NCBI GenBank assembly: GCA_900545335.1
Contig: UQYP01000003.1
Span: forward strand, 1-64,000
Length of the DNA: 64,000 bases
Source: an uncultured Sutterella sp.
Lineage (GTDB): Bacteria; Pseudomonadota; Gammaproteobacteria; Burkholderiales; Burkholderiaceae_F
Reading direction: 5' to 3'
In this document: positions 1 through 9,739 of the stretch, in pieces
How positions within the stretch are numbered: the first letter of the stretch is position 1
Layout: every line of letters starts with the position of its first letter
The notes under the pieces: model-generated
The model's database searches: none
What the model saw: the letters and a program-made list of their open reading frames with translations, nothing else
What the model was told of the DNA's origin: nothing
Translations under genes and position numbers: made by a program

Positions 1-54
1 ACTCGCGACCTCAACCTTGGCAAGGTTGCGCTCTACCAACTGAGCTATTCCCGC
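1..54 (-). tRNA. tRNA-Gly (anticodon GCC), 3' part cut by window edge
   Basis: Read on the minus strand, the segment opens with GCGGGAATAGCTCAGTTGG, an acceptor strand followed by a typical D-arm. A 5-bp anticodon stem (CAACC/GGTTG) then encloses the loop TTGCCAA, giving anticodon GCC (positions 19-21), which reads glycine codons. The T-arm and 3' acceptor strand lie outside the window. A strong promoter sits just upstream. Confidence 0.93.
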
Positions 55-69
55 GTCGAAGAATTCTGT

Positions 70-97
70 ATTTTAATGAAGAAGTGCCTGTTGTCAA
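70..97 (-). promoter_or_regulatory. sigma-70 type promoter of the tRNA-Gly gene
   Basis: On the minus strand a perfect TTGACA -35 box (97-92) is followed after 16 bp by TAAAAT (75-70). Transcription would start near 63, about ten bases before the mature tRNA 5' end, as expected for a stable RNA promoter. Confidence 0.75.
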
Positions 98-819
98 GTT
101 TTTTGAGCCAAAAGCCTTTAGTCCACGTCTGCTATCAGGATAAGGACGCCTTTGAGAGGAAATTTTCAAAAATTCTAAGCGATAAGTCGTAGAGAATTCT
201 CAAAATAAGCAGATTTACTCATTGCCCAATAGTTCTCTTTGCGTGACAATCACCGTAACTCCTTAATTTTTTAATGGGATCGCATCTAAAATGCTCGACA
301 GCAAGCGTTTAGACACACTGCATGAAGATTCGACGGGTACAGCCTGTCAGTCTTTGTGTGCGATCTCATCCGTTAAGCCCATCAGCCTTTCGAGTGTCTC
401 TCGTAAGGCTATTTTTTTCAGCTTTAGCATCGGGGAACGATGGTCTCGTTTCCCGCTTCCTGTGTTTGTCGTTTTTAGCTACCGATATTGCTGAAAATCG
501 ACCGGTTTCTTCTTAGAAACCACTTCAATGGCCTAAATACCCTAACTGAAAATTTATTTATCGCAGCCAGAGTGTATCGGGCCACTTCTAAAACATAAAG
601 ATTAGGAAGTTGCTATGAACCCGCTCAACCGAGTCAAAGCTGAAAACCAAAGAACAAGTGTCACTATCAACAGAGCGAGCCTCTGTCAGGTGCTGTCTTT
701 GAATCTCAACGTCTGCGCTCGTCTTATCCGCTCTATGAGACAAATCGGACCGCCTTCATATTGGCTCACAACTACTTTTGATTGAACGGATTTTGACTCT
801 CTTTGAAAGGATAAATGGT
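98..819. other. long intergenic gap, no convincing gene
   Basis: About 720 bases without a gene I can support. Two hairpins are visible, one around 433-453 (GGGAACGA arm) and a perfect 7-bp stem at 504-521 (GGTTTCT/AGAAACC); neither is followed by a T-run. Two overlapping short reading frames near 291-516 have serine/phenylalanine-rich translations with no family signature. A 56-codon frame at 615-785 has an AGGAAG Shine-Dalgarno-like stretch but no recognisable product. It may be an untranslated leader or decayed sequence. Confidence 0.5.
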
Positions 820-1578
820 ATGTCAAATAAGAATCTCCCGGTTACAGAAGAAAAAGTCACAATAGGCTGTTACATATCGCTCTTTTTAGCCATTATTTTC
901 TTCTCAGGCGTCGCAGCAGGCAGCGCTTACTTCTGGAGTTTTTTGGATTTCACAACCCTAATGGGCAGCGCAGGCAAAGTGGTGGGTAAAGTCGCACAGA
1001 CCGAAGAGGGGATTGCGACGACATTAACGACCATGCGCGGTGTGGGCGGGTCCGGCGCCATTGACGGCTTCATGATGGCCATTTCCATGATTGTGCCGGG
1101 TGTGATGCTCGCCATGGCGATGATTTCTGTTTTTGAACATTACGGTGCACTGCGCGCTGCCAAGCAGCTTTTGTCTCCCGTGCTTCGTTTCCTAATCGGT
1201 GTGCCCGGAACGGCAACGCTTGCTTTGATCGCCTGTCTGCAATCCACCGACGGCGGCGCAGCCCTGACGCGTCAGTTAAAAGATTCCGGAGCTCTGAATT
1301 ACAGAGAAATCAATAATTTCTCTGCTTTCCAGATGGTCGCCTGTGCGCCGATTACCAATTTCGTGACCTTCAGCGCCGCTGTTCTGGCTTTCACGGGCCC
1401 CGACGGCACAACCACGGTTCCGCTTTCGATGGGAACCGGTTTGGCTGTCCTTTTGGTTGCCAAAGTGATCGGCGCCAACATCATGCGCCTTATTCAAGCC
1501 CGTATGGCCCTTCAGGAAAAGAAAAATGAAACGGCTCCCGTTGCCGCTCCCGTAACGATCAGTATTGAAAGGAACTAA
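820..1578 (+). CDS. yjiH: YjiH-family nucleoside-recognition (Gate) membrane protein
   Basis: A hydrophobic inner-membrane protein of 252 residues resembling E. coli YjiH, a Gate/nucleoside-recognition domain protein of unproven transport function. Several membrane segments are visible, including one near the N-terminus (ISLFLAIIFFSGVAAGSAYF) and one near GFMMAISMIVPGVMLAMAMI, plus the small-residue-rich LQSTDGGAALTRQ loop. I place the start at the ATG at 820 because GAAAGG lies 9 bases upstream; an in-frame TTG at 778 would add 14 unconvincing residues. The yjiG partner follows after 2 bases. In E. coli this pair precedes the isoaspartyl dipeptidase gene iadA, which is absent here. Confidence 0.85.
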   Translation: MSNKNLPVTEEKVTIGCYISLFLAIIFFSGVAAGSAYFWSFLDFTTLMGSAGKVVGKVAQTEEGIATTLTTMRGVGGSGAIDGFMMAISMIVPGVMLAMAMISVFEHYGALRAAKQLLSPVLRFLIGVPGTATLALIACLQSTDGGAALTRQLKDSGALNYREINNFSAFQMVACAPITNFVTFSAAVLAFTGPDGTTTVPLSMGTGLAVLLVAKVIGANIMRLIQARMALQEKKNETAPVAAPVTISIERN

Positions 1579-1580
1579 TC

Positions 1581-2048
1581 ATGACAGCTTCAACTGCACA
1601 AAAACCCCTGATGACCGAAGTGTTCGTAACGGGTGCCCGTCAAGGCTGGGAATTGGCAACAAAATCGATGCTTCCGAACCTAGTGATGGCCTTTGTGCTT
1701 ATCAAAGTGCTCAATGTCACGGGGCTTCTCAATTACATCGGTATGGCTTTTGAACCCATTATGTCTTTGTTCGGACTGCCGGGTGAAAGTGCGATGGTTT
1801 TGATGAGCGCATGGCTTTCTAACGGTGGTGGTATCGGTGTGTTGCTTGCCTTCATGAGTCAGGGCATTATGGACGGTCACGATGCTGCGATCATTTTGCC
1901 TTCTATGTTTATCATGGGTGCACAACTTCAGTATATGGGACGTTGTTTAGGTGTGATCGGCATCAAAGATCAGATGCTCTACGTCATTATGTTGATTCCG
2001 ATTGTGTTGGCTTTTGCCGCTTTGGCCGTCATGAATATCATTGTTTAA
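1581..2048 (+). CDS. yjiG: YjiG-family (SpmB-like) membrane protein
   Basis: A 155-residue membrane protein matching the size and character of E. coli YjiG, the second half of the YjiH/YjiG pair and related to spore maturation protein SpmB. It carries the Gate-type glycine-rich segment LSNGGGIGVLLAFMSQGIMDG and about four hydrophobic segments. The ATG lies 2 bases after the yjiH stop, within reach of a GGAA Shine-Dalgarno in the yjiH tail, so the two are surely co-translated. They probably form one complex that moves a small solute, which remains inference. A strong hairpin ends the operon. Confidence 0.85.
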   Translation: MTASTAQKPLMTEVFVTGARQGWELATKSMLPNLVMAFVLIKVLNVTGLLNYIGMAFEPIMSLFGLPGESAMVLMSAWLSNGGGIGVLLAFMSQGIMDGHDAAIILPSMFIMGAQLQYMGRCLGVIGIKDQMLYVIMLIPIVLAFAALAVMNIIV

Positions 2049-2060
2049 CTAGCAAAGAAA

Positions 2061-2086
2061 GCGCCCCGAAAATCGGGGCGCAAATT
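2061..2086. terminator. rho-independent terminator between yjiG and the autotransporter gene
   Basis: A perfect 9-bp stem (GCGCCCCGA/TCGGGGCGC, loop AAA) is followed by AAATTTTATTTT on the plus strand. It lies between two convergent genes and could serve both. Confidence 0.8.
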
Positions 2087-2091
2087 TTATT

Positions 2092-4704
2092 TTAGAAGCG
2101 GTATTGAACTTGAAGTTTTCCGCTTACACCTTCTCGTTGACCAACGTAACCTCTCACTTTTAAGTCAGCGATCCACGGAGAGTCCTCAGACTGGTAGCGC
2201 AGTCCTAATGAGCCGATTCCCATTGAACCTCGCATGCTAGCTCCATTGGCAATTTTTTCTCCGTTAACGTCTATCGAAACCTCAGGCGTGAAGTCATACT
2301 GATAGGCAAGCCCCGTATAGGTCCAAAGCCCCTTCTGAAGCGGGAAATACACTCTGCCGCCCACTCGCACGCGAGAACTTGAGACACTGTCAAAGTTAAA
2401 GCGGTTAGTTACGCCATCGGCATCAATGTCAGCTGAGTCGCTGGGAAGATAGGTATAGAAGTACTTCGCAAACAGGTCAAGCTTATTACCTTCCCCCCAT
2501 TCTGAGACGCGCCCAAAACCAATGTGCGCTCCCCAGTAGTCGCTTTTGATGTCATAGCCGTGCGCGAGCCCGTCGCCGTCAATGAGACCACGTTTGACTT
2601 GTGTTTTGATTTTCCCAGCTCTTAAAGAACCTTCAGCATACCATCCCTCATCATTTTGCAGACGAGCCGAGAGTCCTGCGCCGTAATAACGCACATCACC
2701 GCTAAAGCGCCTTTGAAGTCCCAAGTAAGACATTTTTTCTGTGTAGTCGCCTTCGCCGGTTTCAACAAAAAGATTTAAAAGTAGGGGAGTGCCGTTTAGC
2801 AACATAGTGTTGGCAACGCCTGCAGCCGCTGTAAATCCGTGCACGTCAATGTGTCCTTGCGTGCTGTAGTTACTATGTACACCGTCAACGGAGGCAAATG
2901 TTCTCAGACCTCTTTGATATTCAGTTTGAGTAGCGTCCAAATTATCCAAAATGAGCTCAGCGCCGTGATTGACAAAAAAGAGCCCCATATTGCGGTTATT
3001 GGAAACAAGCTCAAGCTGACGGCTGGGGACTGTGCCTTCAAGCTTAAATTCCACGCTGTTGTCATCTCGATTATTGACAATTACGCCTTTTGAATCTTCA
3101 GTAAGACTTGAGGGAATCGCAATACTGACCCCTGTGTCATAGGAAGGGTTAAATTCCATTGAGCCAGCGGTTTTAATTAAAACGACTTTTTCTCCGAAGT
3201 GATTTTCTAGTTTTCCATCAAAACGAATCGTTGCTGGTTTTACATCCAATTTTGCGGAAGAAATGTCTGCTTGTCCGTTAACGTACAGAAGCACTTTCCC
3301 GCTTTCCCATTTAAAGTCTCTGAAGGCGATCGTATCAAAATTTTGTACTGAGCCTACTGATCCCGACCAATGATCCAAGACCAACGAGTTGTTGTAAGAG
3401 CGGGCAAAGGTGCGTGCTCCGTAAAAATCCACCTTGCTATAAGCTAAGTCATTAAAGTCATCACTGCTTGAATTCAAAATTATCGTATTGTCATGCACGT
3501 CAATACCTGTCCAAGTACTGCCGCCAGCGATAACCTGTACTTGTCCCCAAGGTTCTACGTCAAGAGCAGAGTCAATGAGTTCGATTGTGTTGCCAGCTAC
3601 TTCATAGTTGCCAGCTTCACCCTCAGCAATGCCTCCAGAAATGTATGAAACATTCCCGATCAAAATTTCGTCTTCACCGGTAAAAAAGTGAATGGGTTTT
3701 AAATGGGAATTGCGAATAACAATACGGCCGTTTCTAACGCTACCTGCATTATTTTCACCCGTGGCAATATAACCGAAATAAAGTTCAGAATTGTCAATTG
3801 TGACGTTATTGGATGAAACGTCTGCAACATCATCGTAGCTTGCCGACTGCGCACCTAATACGGATCGCACAGCAATATATTTGCTATTTTCAATGGTTAC
3901 AGTATTGCCTTGGGCGTTGCCGCTATCGGAAAAGGCGCCTACAAGTTGTGAAAAAGCGCTTTTCTGTAAATTTTTAATTGTGACGCTATTGTCAAAAGCC
4001 TGACCGTATTCCACATTGGCTCCATAAACTGCTGCCGCAACTTCGCCAACTTCCTTGTAATTTTCCTGAGTAAATTCTTCATAAGGCAAAAATTGAACAT
4101 CTGCTCCTTCAATGAGAACACTGTTATTTTTTGCTGTTTGAAAACGGGTACTGCGCTGATTGGAATAAGCGGCCGTTACCTCGAAATTGCTGAAAAACTG
4201 TCCGCCAGTAATTTTGACGGAATTGTCATACATATCACCGTTAGTAGCTCCTGCGGCAACAAGTTTTCCGAAGGATTGCATCTCTTGGATGTCTTTCGGA
4301 CTTTGATAAAACACTCCATCTCTGACTTCTAGATGATTGTTTCTGAGGTCTGCCTCATCAGCATAAGCAACGTACAAATAGGCATCTGTGGGATGTTCTT
4401 TCGTGCCAATTTGACCGTTTGACCAAACTAATCGATTATTTTCTACGGGAGTGACTCCCTTTTTGTTACTGTAAGCGGCATATAGGTGAAGCCCGATGAG
4501 AGGTTCATTTGCGTTGAGCTCTACATTAAAGTCATTGTTTTGGAACTTATCATCGACTTCAACTACAGGAACTCCCCAAGCGGAATTAAAGAAATAACCA
4601 CCGAATTCGTCTAGTGAATGGATATCTGTTGCAAGAGCAGGAAAAGCTAAACCACAAAGGGCCATTGACACGGCCGATTGAATAAAAGATTGTTTGAAAG
4701 CCAT
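2092..4704 (-). CDS. autotransporter with beta-helix passenger and C-terminal beta-barrel
   Basis: A type Va secretion protein of 870 residues. A signal peptide ends near PALA/TD (residue 25). The passenger, roughly residues 26-590, holds repeated rungs of the form N-(S/T)-V-x-I (NSVKI, NSVLI, NSVTI, NTVTI, NNVTI, NTIEL, NTIIL) typical of a right-handed beta-helix. The last 270 or so residues form the autotransporter barrel and end in QVQYRF, with the terminal phenylalanine used by the outer-membrane assembly machinery. AAGGAA lies upstream of the ATG. No protease catalytic motif is visible in the passenger, so an adhesin or surface-structure role is more likely than an enzyme. No neighbour explains its job. 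Confidence 0.88.
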   Translation of the reverse strand: MAFKQSFIQSAVSMALCGLAFPALATDIHSLDEFGGYFFNSAWGVPVVEVDDKFQNNDFNVELNANEPLIGLHLYAAYSNKKGVTPVENNRLVWSNGQIGTKEHPTDAYLYVAYADEADLRNNHLEVRDGVFYQSPKDIQEMQSFGKLVAAGATNGDMYDNSVKITGGQFFSNFEVTAAYSNQRSTRFQTAKNNSVLIEGADVQFLPYEEFTQENYKEVGEVAAAVYGANVEYGQAFDNSVTIKNLQKSAFSQLVGAFSDSGNAQGNTVTIENSKYIAVRSVLGAQSASYDDVADVSSNNVTIDNSELYFGYIATGENNAGSVRNGRIVIRNSHLKPIHFFTGEDEILIGNVSYISGGIAEGEAGNYEVAGNTIELIDSALDVEPWGQVQVIAGGSTWTGIDVHDNTIILNSSSDDFNDLAYSKVDFYGARTFARSYNNSLVLDHWSGSVGSVQNFDTIAFRDFKWESGKVLLYVNGQADISSAKLDVKPATIRFDGKLENHFGEKVVLIKTAGSMEFNPSYDTGVSIAIPSSLTEDSKGVIVNNRDDNSVEFKLEGTVPSRQLELVSNNRNMGLFFVNHGAELILDNLDATQTEYQRGLRTFASVDGVHSNYSTQGHIDVHGFTAAAGVANTMLLNGTPLLLNLFVETGEGDYTEKMSYLGLQRRFSGDVRYYGAGLSARLQNDEGWYAEGSLRAGKIKTQVKRGLIDGDGLAHGYDIKSDYWGAHIGFGRVSEWGEGNKLDLFAKYFYTYLPSDSADIDADGVTNRFNFDSVSSSRVRVGGRVYFPLQKGLWTYTGLAYQYDFTPEVSIDVNGEKIANGASMRGSMGIGSLGLRYQSEDSPWIADLKVRGYVGQREGVSGKLQVQYRF

Positions 4705-4959
4705 GTCGGATTCCTTAATAAATAATTTGTATTTAATTCATTGTAGGGGTTTAAAAAAATTAAAGATTGTTAATCTAGGTAGAAATGCCTATGTCAGGAG
4801 ACAATGTGTTCTTTCGTACCTCAATATATTGGAAATACGTTCTTAATAATTATTTAACTATATGAATTTAAACAATAATAACAAATAAAGAATTTTAAGA
4901 GTTTTTTCAAAACGAGTAGCATTTGCTAGTTTTGTCACACTAAGTAAGAAAGAAGCACC

Positions 4960-6189
4960 ATGATCTTCCTCATCATTACGGTTGCGATGCTTATCACGTT
5001 ATTTTTGTTGCGTCGTCGCCAACCGATCGGTATAGCTATTTTGACGGGTGGTCTCTTTATCTGGCTATGCACTGATCCTAGCGTCACAGAGCTCACGGGA
5101 GCAGTTACGCAAATGCTGAGCCTGCCAAGAAATTACGATTTGGTCTTTGCACTTTATCTTGTGATCTGTTTGGAAATTGAACTTCGTAAAAGTGGATGCC
5201 TCGCAGGTATGGTGGAGGCACTTTCTAGGATGTTCTCAAGCCGCCGCTTTACCTTGGCGGTGATGCCGGCTTTTTTAGGACTTTTGCCTTCAATTGGGGG
5301 TGCTCGTTTTTCGGCTCCCATCGTTGAAGAAGCTTCCAAAGGTTTTGCAGCCAAGCCTGAAGATAAAGCTGCAATTAATTTTTGGTTCAGACATATTTTT
5401 GAATTCTCTAGCCCTTTGGTGCCGGGCATGATTTTGGCTTGTGGTATTGCAGGGGTCAAAATCGGTGATCTGATTGTGCATCTGGGCTGGCTTACCGTTG
5501 CGGCTTTCCTTTTAGGTTGGATCGTGATGGTAAGAGGGTTAAAGCAAACCGAGAATACAGAAAAAGTTGTCTCGGCTGAAGAGGCTAAACGCCATAATCT
5601 TGATTTTGTTTTAGCCTTAACGCCTGTGATAGCCAACGTCGTTTTGATGGTGGCCTTCGGTCTTCAGGCTTCTGTCTCCATGGTCATTGTTGTGGTTGCA
5701 ATGATTCCGGTTCTGATGGCCTTTAACCGCTACGTAAGTGTGAAAGAGATTTTTATCGGTGCACTTGATTACAAAATGTTTGCTAACGTCATCTGCATTT
5801 TGCTCTTTATCGCACTTTTGGATAAAACAGGTGTGCTGGCTCAACTGGTGGCGGCTTTTGAGGCATCACCTTTGCCCGTGCCTGTGATCATTGGTGTCTT
5901 GAGTTTTATCATTGGTCTGTTGACCGGTATCTCTCAGGGGCATGTCGCTATCATGATGCCGATTGTGGCAGGGCTGTCTATGGGAGACTTGGATCTAGTG
6001 GGGGTGGCTATGGTCTTTGGTGTTGCAGGCCAAATGATTACGCCTACGCACCTCTGCCTTACTATTACGGTTGATTACTTCAAGAGTGATTTCTTTAAGA
6101 CTCTAAAGCCCGTGCTCTGGGCCCAAATCCCGCTCTCAGTGCTTTTTATTGTGGTGTCTTATTTCACTTGGGGCAAGAACTTTTTTTAA
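4960..6189 (+). CDS. DUF401 family polytopic membrane protein (transporter-like)
   Basis: A 409-residue inner-membrane protein with about ten hydrophobic segments and a very short N-terminus. The repeated re-entrant-like motifs LPSIGGARFSAPIVEEAS and GLLTGISQGHVAIMMPIVAG, and the phrase GQMITPTHLCL, match the DUF401 family, related to the ArsB/NhaD and C4-dicarboxylate carrier superfamily. The substrate is unknown. It stands alone, divergent from the autotransporter across 255 AT-rich bases and convergent with ppsR. The ATG at 4960 follows the purine-rich stretch AAGAAAGAAG, which decided the start. The function as a carrier is inferred from fold alone. Confidence 0.8.
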   Translation: MIFLIITVAMLITLFLLRRRQPIGIAILTGGLFIWLCTDPSVTELTGAVTQMLSLPRNYDLVFALYLVICLEIELRKSGCLAGMVEALSRMFSSRRFTLAVMPAFLGLLPSIGGARFSAPIVEEASKGFAAKPEDKAAINFWFRHIFEFSSPLVPGMILACGIAGVKIGDLIVHLGWLTVAAFLLGWIVMVRGLKQTENTEKVVSAEEAKRHNLDFVLALTPVIANVVLMVAFGLQASVSMVIVVVAMIPVLMAFNRYVSVKEIFIGALDYKMFANVICILLFIALLDKTGVLAQLVAAFEASPLPVPVIIGVLSFIIGLLTGISQGHVAIMMPIVAGLSMGDLDLVGVAMVFGVAGQMITPTHLCLTITVDYFKSDFFKTLKPVLWAQIPLSVLFIVVSYFTWGKNFF

Positions 6190-6231
6190 TTAATATTCTT
6201 AAAGAAAACTTTCATTTGAGTCGATAAAAAT

Positions 6232-6271
6232 AAAAGCCATTGGTCCTTTTTTGAGGGTCAATGGCTTTTTA
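6232..6271. terminator. bidirectional terminator between the DUF401 gene and ppsR
   Basis: A long stem (AAAAGCCATTG pairing with CAATGGCTTTT, extended by GTCC/GGGT) with a T-rich loop has A- and T-runs on both flanks, so it can act for both convergent genes. Confidence 0.8.
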
Positions 6272-6286
6272 AATTAGTGCGTAAGG

Positions 6287-7156
6287 CTAGTCAATCTTAT
6301 GAGCGTTGTGAAGATTGAGTTCAGCCATAATTGTGGCTGAAATTTCTTCAATAGAGCGGCTTGTGGAGTTGAGCCATTTGATACCTTCGCGTCTCATCAT
6401 ATTTTCGGCTGCTTCGATTTCCTGACGGCAGTTTTCCAACGATGCATAGCGGCTGCCGGGGCGTCTTTCGTTGCGAATTTGAGACAAACGTTCGGGAGAA
6501 ATCGATAGCCCAAAGAGCTTATCGCGTTTGTCGTGCAGCACTTCGGGCAGTTCTCCGCGCTCAAAATCCTCCGGTATCAAAGGATAGTTGGCAGCCTTCA
6601 CACCGAATTGCATAGCCAGGAAAAGGCTAGTCGGCGTTTTGCCTGAGCGACTCACACCCACCAAAATGACATCAGCTTCATTGAGCCCCTTATTCATTTG
6701 ACCGTCATCGTGAGCAAGACTGTAGTTGATGGCTTCAATACGCCTGTTATAGCGCTCTTCGTCTTTAATGACGTGGCTGCGACCCATGGAGTGGGCAGAC
6801 TTAAGCCCTGTTTCCTGCTCGATTTCCTTAATGAAGCTTCTGAAAAACTCAATGCGGAAACCCTGACACTTTTCGGTGAAAGTCTTATGGATGTTTACAT
6901 CAACAAAAGTTGAGAAAACAAGAGGGCGAACTCCCGTGTGAATGTAGGCATCATTGATCTTCTGAGCCGCAAGAACAGCTTTCTCGGGTGTGTCAATAAA
7001 GGGAATACGGACCTGGTCGTATTGAAGATCAGTAAATTGGGTCAGTACAGAGTGAGCCAGCGTTTCAGCGGTAATAGCGGTGGCGTCAGAGACAATAAAC
7101 ACCGTACGTTTGCCGCTTTTGCGGGCATTTTCATCTTTTTCAAGAGTATTGAACAT
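6287..7156 (-). CDS. ppsR: PEP synthase regulatory kinase/pyrophosphorylase (PSRP)
   Basis: A bifunctional cytosolic enzyme of 289 residues that inactivates PEP synthase by ADP-dependent phosphorylation of an active-site threonine and reactivates it by a phosphate-dependent reaction. Family features include the N-terminal TVFIVSDATAITAETLAHS, the P-loop GVSRSGKTPTS near residue 170, and RLSQIRNERRPGSRYAS, all diagnostic of the DUF299/PSRP family. It lies divergent from ppsA, its target, with 94 bases between the start codons, the usual arrangement. No frameshift or missing motif is seen. The direction of carbon flow (gluconeogenesis from pyruvate) is set by this pair. Confidence 0.95.
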   Translation of the reverse strand: MFNTLEKDENARKSGKRTVFIVSDATAITAETLAHSVLTQFTDLQYDQVRIPFIDTPEKAVLAAQKINDAYIHTGVRPLVFSTFVDVNIHKTFTEKCQGFRIEFFRSFIKEIEQETGLKSAHSMGRSHVIKDEERYNRRIEAINYSLAHDDGQMNKGLNEADVILVGVSRSGKTPTSLFLAMQFGVKAANYPLIPEDFERGELPEVLHDKRDKLFGLSISPERLSQIRNERRPGSRYASLENCRQEIEAAENMMRREGIKWLNSTSRSIEEISATIMAELNLHNAHKID

Positions 7157-7250
7157 AAAAAAGGCCTGAGGTTAAAAAATTACCCGAAATGAATCGGTTG
7201 TCGCTACAATTCGGTTATTCTAACAATCCAAACCTTTTTGGGGGAAGAAA

Positions 7251-9626
7251 ATGCCGCAAGGTCGTTATGTATTTCCGTTTAGCCAACTGCGTATGACCGA
7301 CGTCGATCGCGTTGGTGGTAAAAACGCCTCTTTGGGTGAATTACTGAGCCAACTGACGAGCGCCGGAATTCGTGTTCCTGACGGTTTCGCCACGACTGCT
7401 GAAGCGTTCCGCTTGTTCCTGACAGAAAACAACCTCGAAGAACGCATTAATGATCGTTTGAAGGATCTCAACGTTGAAGATGTGAAAGCTCTTGCACAGG
7501 CCGGTGCCGAAATTCGCAAGATGATTGAAGAAGCACCCTTCCCCGCTGAGCTGGAAAAGGAAATCCGTGAATTCTATGATTGGTTAAAAGACGGCCAGGA
7601 AGAAATCAGCGTGGCCGTTCGTTCTTCTGCTACCGCTGAAGACTTGCCCGACGCCTCTTTTGCCGGTCAGCAGGAAACCTATCTGAATGTGGTCGGTATC
7701 GATCAGGTGCTCTCGCGCATGCGTGAAGTGTTTGCCTCTTTGTATAACGACCGCGCCATCAGCTATCGTGTTCACAAGGGCTTTACCCACTCTGAAGTGG
7801 CCCTTTCTGCCGGTGTGCAGCGCATGTGCCGCTCCGACAAGGGCGCTGCCGGCGTGATGTTCACGCTTGATACCGAAAGCGGTTTCGATCAGGTGGTCTT
7901 TATCACTGCAAGCTATGGCTTGGGTGAAACCGTGGTGCAGGGTGCCGTGAACCCTGATGAATTCTATGTGCATAAGCCGATGCTTGCCGCAGGCAATTTC
8001 CCGATCATCCGCCGCACGTTGGGCAGCAAGCTGATCAAGATGGAATTTGACACCGACGCCAAGAGCGGCCGCAGCGTGCGCACTGTGGACGTAAGCGCTG
8101 AAGATCGCCGTCATTTCGCCATCACGGACGAAGACGTCATTGAATTGGCTAAGTTTGCCACGATCATTGAAAAGCACTACGGCCGTCCGATGGATATCGA
8201 ATGGGGCAAAGACGGTATCGACGGCAAGATCTACATCCTGCAGGCTCGTCCCGAAACCGTGAAGAGCCGTCAGAATACGGCTGATGTGCAGCAGCGCTTT
8301 ACGTTAAAGAGCAAGGGCCGCGTTTTGGTGACGGGCCGCGCCATCGGTCAAAAGATCGGTACGGGTCCGGTGCGCATCGTTGAAGATGCAAGCGAAATGG
8401 AACGCGTTCAAGCCGGTGACGTTTTGGTCACCGATATGACCGACCCGAACTGGGAACCGGTGATGAAGCGTGCAAGCGCTATTGTCACGAACCGCGGCGG
8501 CCGTACCTGCCACGCCGCTATTATTGCCCGTGAATTGGGTATCCCCGCTGTCGTGGGCTGCGGTGATGCAACCGAACGTTTGGCCGAAGACATGGAAGTG
8601 ACGGTCTCCTGCGCTGAAGGCGATACGGGTAAGATTTACGAAGGCCGTCAGGACGTTCAGGTTGAAGAAGTCAAGCGCGGTGCTTTGCCGGAAATCCCCG
8701 TCAAGATCATGATGAACGTGGGTAATCCGCAATTGGCCTTTGAATTCCAATCCATCCCGAATAAGGGTGTCGGTTTGGCCCGTCTTGAATTCATCATCAA
8801 CAACAATATCGGTATTCACCCGAAGGTTGTTTTGGACTATCCCAATGTGGACGGCGAACTGCGCGATGCCGTTGAACGCTTAAGCGCCGGCTACAAGAGC
8901 CCGGTTGAATTCTTCGAAATGAAGATCGCCGAAGGTGTGGCTACGATTGCCGCAGCTTTCTGGCCGAAGAAAGTGATCGTTCGTTTGTCTGACTTCAAGA
9001 GCAACGAATACCGTAAGCTGATCGGCGGTGACCGCTACGAACCCGATGAAGAAAATCCGATGTTGGGCTTCCGCGGTGCTTCCCGCTATATCGCCAACAG
9101 CTTCGCAGAATGCTTCCGCATGGAATGCCGTGCCATGAAGTTCGTTCGTGATACGATGGGTCTGACCAACGTCGAATTGATGGTCCCCTTCGTGCGTACG
9201 CTCGAAGAAGCCCGTCAGACGATTGAAATCATGGAACGCAATGGCTTGAAGCGCGGTGAAAACGGTTTGCGTGTCAACATGATGTGCGAAATTCCGTCTA
9301 ACGCCGTTTTGGCCGATAAGTTCCTTGACTACTTTGACGGTTTCTCCATCGGTTCCAACGACATGACTCAATTGACCTTGGGTCTTGACCGTGACTCGGG
9401 CTTAGTGGCTGCAAGCTTTGACGAACGCAATGAAGCCGTCAAGATTTTGCTCTCGATGGCGATCCGCGCCTGCCGCGCCCGCGGTAAGTATGTCGGTATC
9501 TGCGGTCAGGGACCGTCCGACCACGAAGATTTGGCTCAGTGGCTGATGGATGAAGGCATCGAGTCCATCTCTCTGAACCCGGATACGGTGGTCGATACCT
9601 GGAGACGCTTGGCTCAATCCAAGTAA
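7251..9626 (+). CDS. ppsA: phosphoenolpyruvate synthase
   Basis: Converts pyruvate and ATP to PEP, AMP and phosphate, the entry to gluconeogenesis. Length 791 residues, as usual. Order of domains: ATP-grasp (about 1-340, with [20 protein letters not shown]), phosphohistidine domain with [12 protein letters not shown], placing the catalytic histidine at residue 421 as in E. coli, then the PEP/pyruvate TIM barrel ending in [17 protein letters not shown] and CGQGPSD. GGGGGAAG precedes the ATG. Codon choice is strongly biased (lysine mostly AAG, arginine CGT/CGC), like the ribosomal genes in this window, pointing to high expression. A terminator follows. Confidence 0.97.
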   Translation: MPQGRYVFPFSQLRMTDVDRVGGKNASLGELLSQLTSAGIRVPDGFATTAEAFRLFLTENNLEERINDRLKDLNVEDVKALAQAGAEIRKMIEEAPFPAELEKEIREFYDWLKDGQEEISVAVRSSATAEDLPDASFAGQQETYLNVVGIDQVLSRMREVFASLYNDRAISYRVHKGFTHSEVALSAGVQRMCRSDKGAAGVMFTLDTESGFDQVVFITASYGLGETVVQGAVNPDEFYVHKPMLAAGNFPIIRRTLGSKLIKMEFDTDAKSGRSVRTVDVSAEDRRHFAITDEDVIELAKFATIIEKHYGRPMDIEWGKDGIDGKIYILQARPETVKSRQNTADVQQRFTLKSKGRVLVTGRAIGQKIGTGPVRIVEDASEMERVQAGDVLVTDMTDPNWEPVMKRASAIVTNRGGRTCHAAIIARELGIPAVVGCGDATERLAEDMEVTVSCAEGDTGKIYEGRQDVQVEEVKRGALPEIPVKIMMNVGNPQLAFEFQSIPNKGVGLARLEFIINNNIGIHPKVVLDYPNVDGELRDAVERLSAGYKSPVEFFEMKIAEGVATIAAAFWPKKVIVRLSDFKSNEYRKLIGGDRYEPDEENPMLGFRGASRYIANSFAECFRMECRAMKFVRDTMGLTNVELMVPFVRTLEEARQTIEIMERNGLKRGENGLRVNMMCEIPSNAVLADKFLDYFDGFSIGSNDMTQLTLGLDRDSGLVAASFDERNEAVKILLSMAIRACRARGKYVGICGQGPSDHEDLAQWLMDEGIESISLNPDTVVDTWRRLAQSK

Positions 9627-9646
9627 TCCGTTAGCTTTTTAGCAAC

Positions 9647-9682
9647 AAAAAGGCCGAAGGTGTAACAACTTTCGGCCTTTTG
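9647..9682 (+). terminator. rho-independent terminator after ppsA
   Basis: AAAAAGGCCGAA pairs with TTCGGCCTTTT around a short loop, ending in a T-run. Confidence 0.85.
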
Positions 9683-9739
9683 CTGTTTGTATCATTTTCA
9701 AGTTCTATACTGCAGAAGTTTTTTTAAGAAAGGTTTGAA

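Noticed and set aside
291..516. two overlapping short plus-strand frames in the first intergenic gap
   Set aside because: No ribosome-binding site of note, serine/phenylalanine-rich translation, and two frames open at once, which suggests chance.
615..785. 56-codon frame just before yjiH with AGGAAG upstream
   Set aside because: The ribosome-binding site is fair, but the product has no signal, membrane segment or known motif. It could be a leader peptide, but support is too thin to list as a gene.
7584..9617. several minus-strand frames of 60-200 codons across ppsA
   Set aside because: Shadows of a strongly biased coding sequence; no start signals or recognisable motifs.
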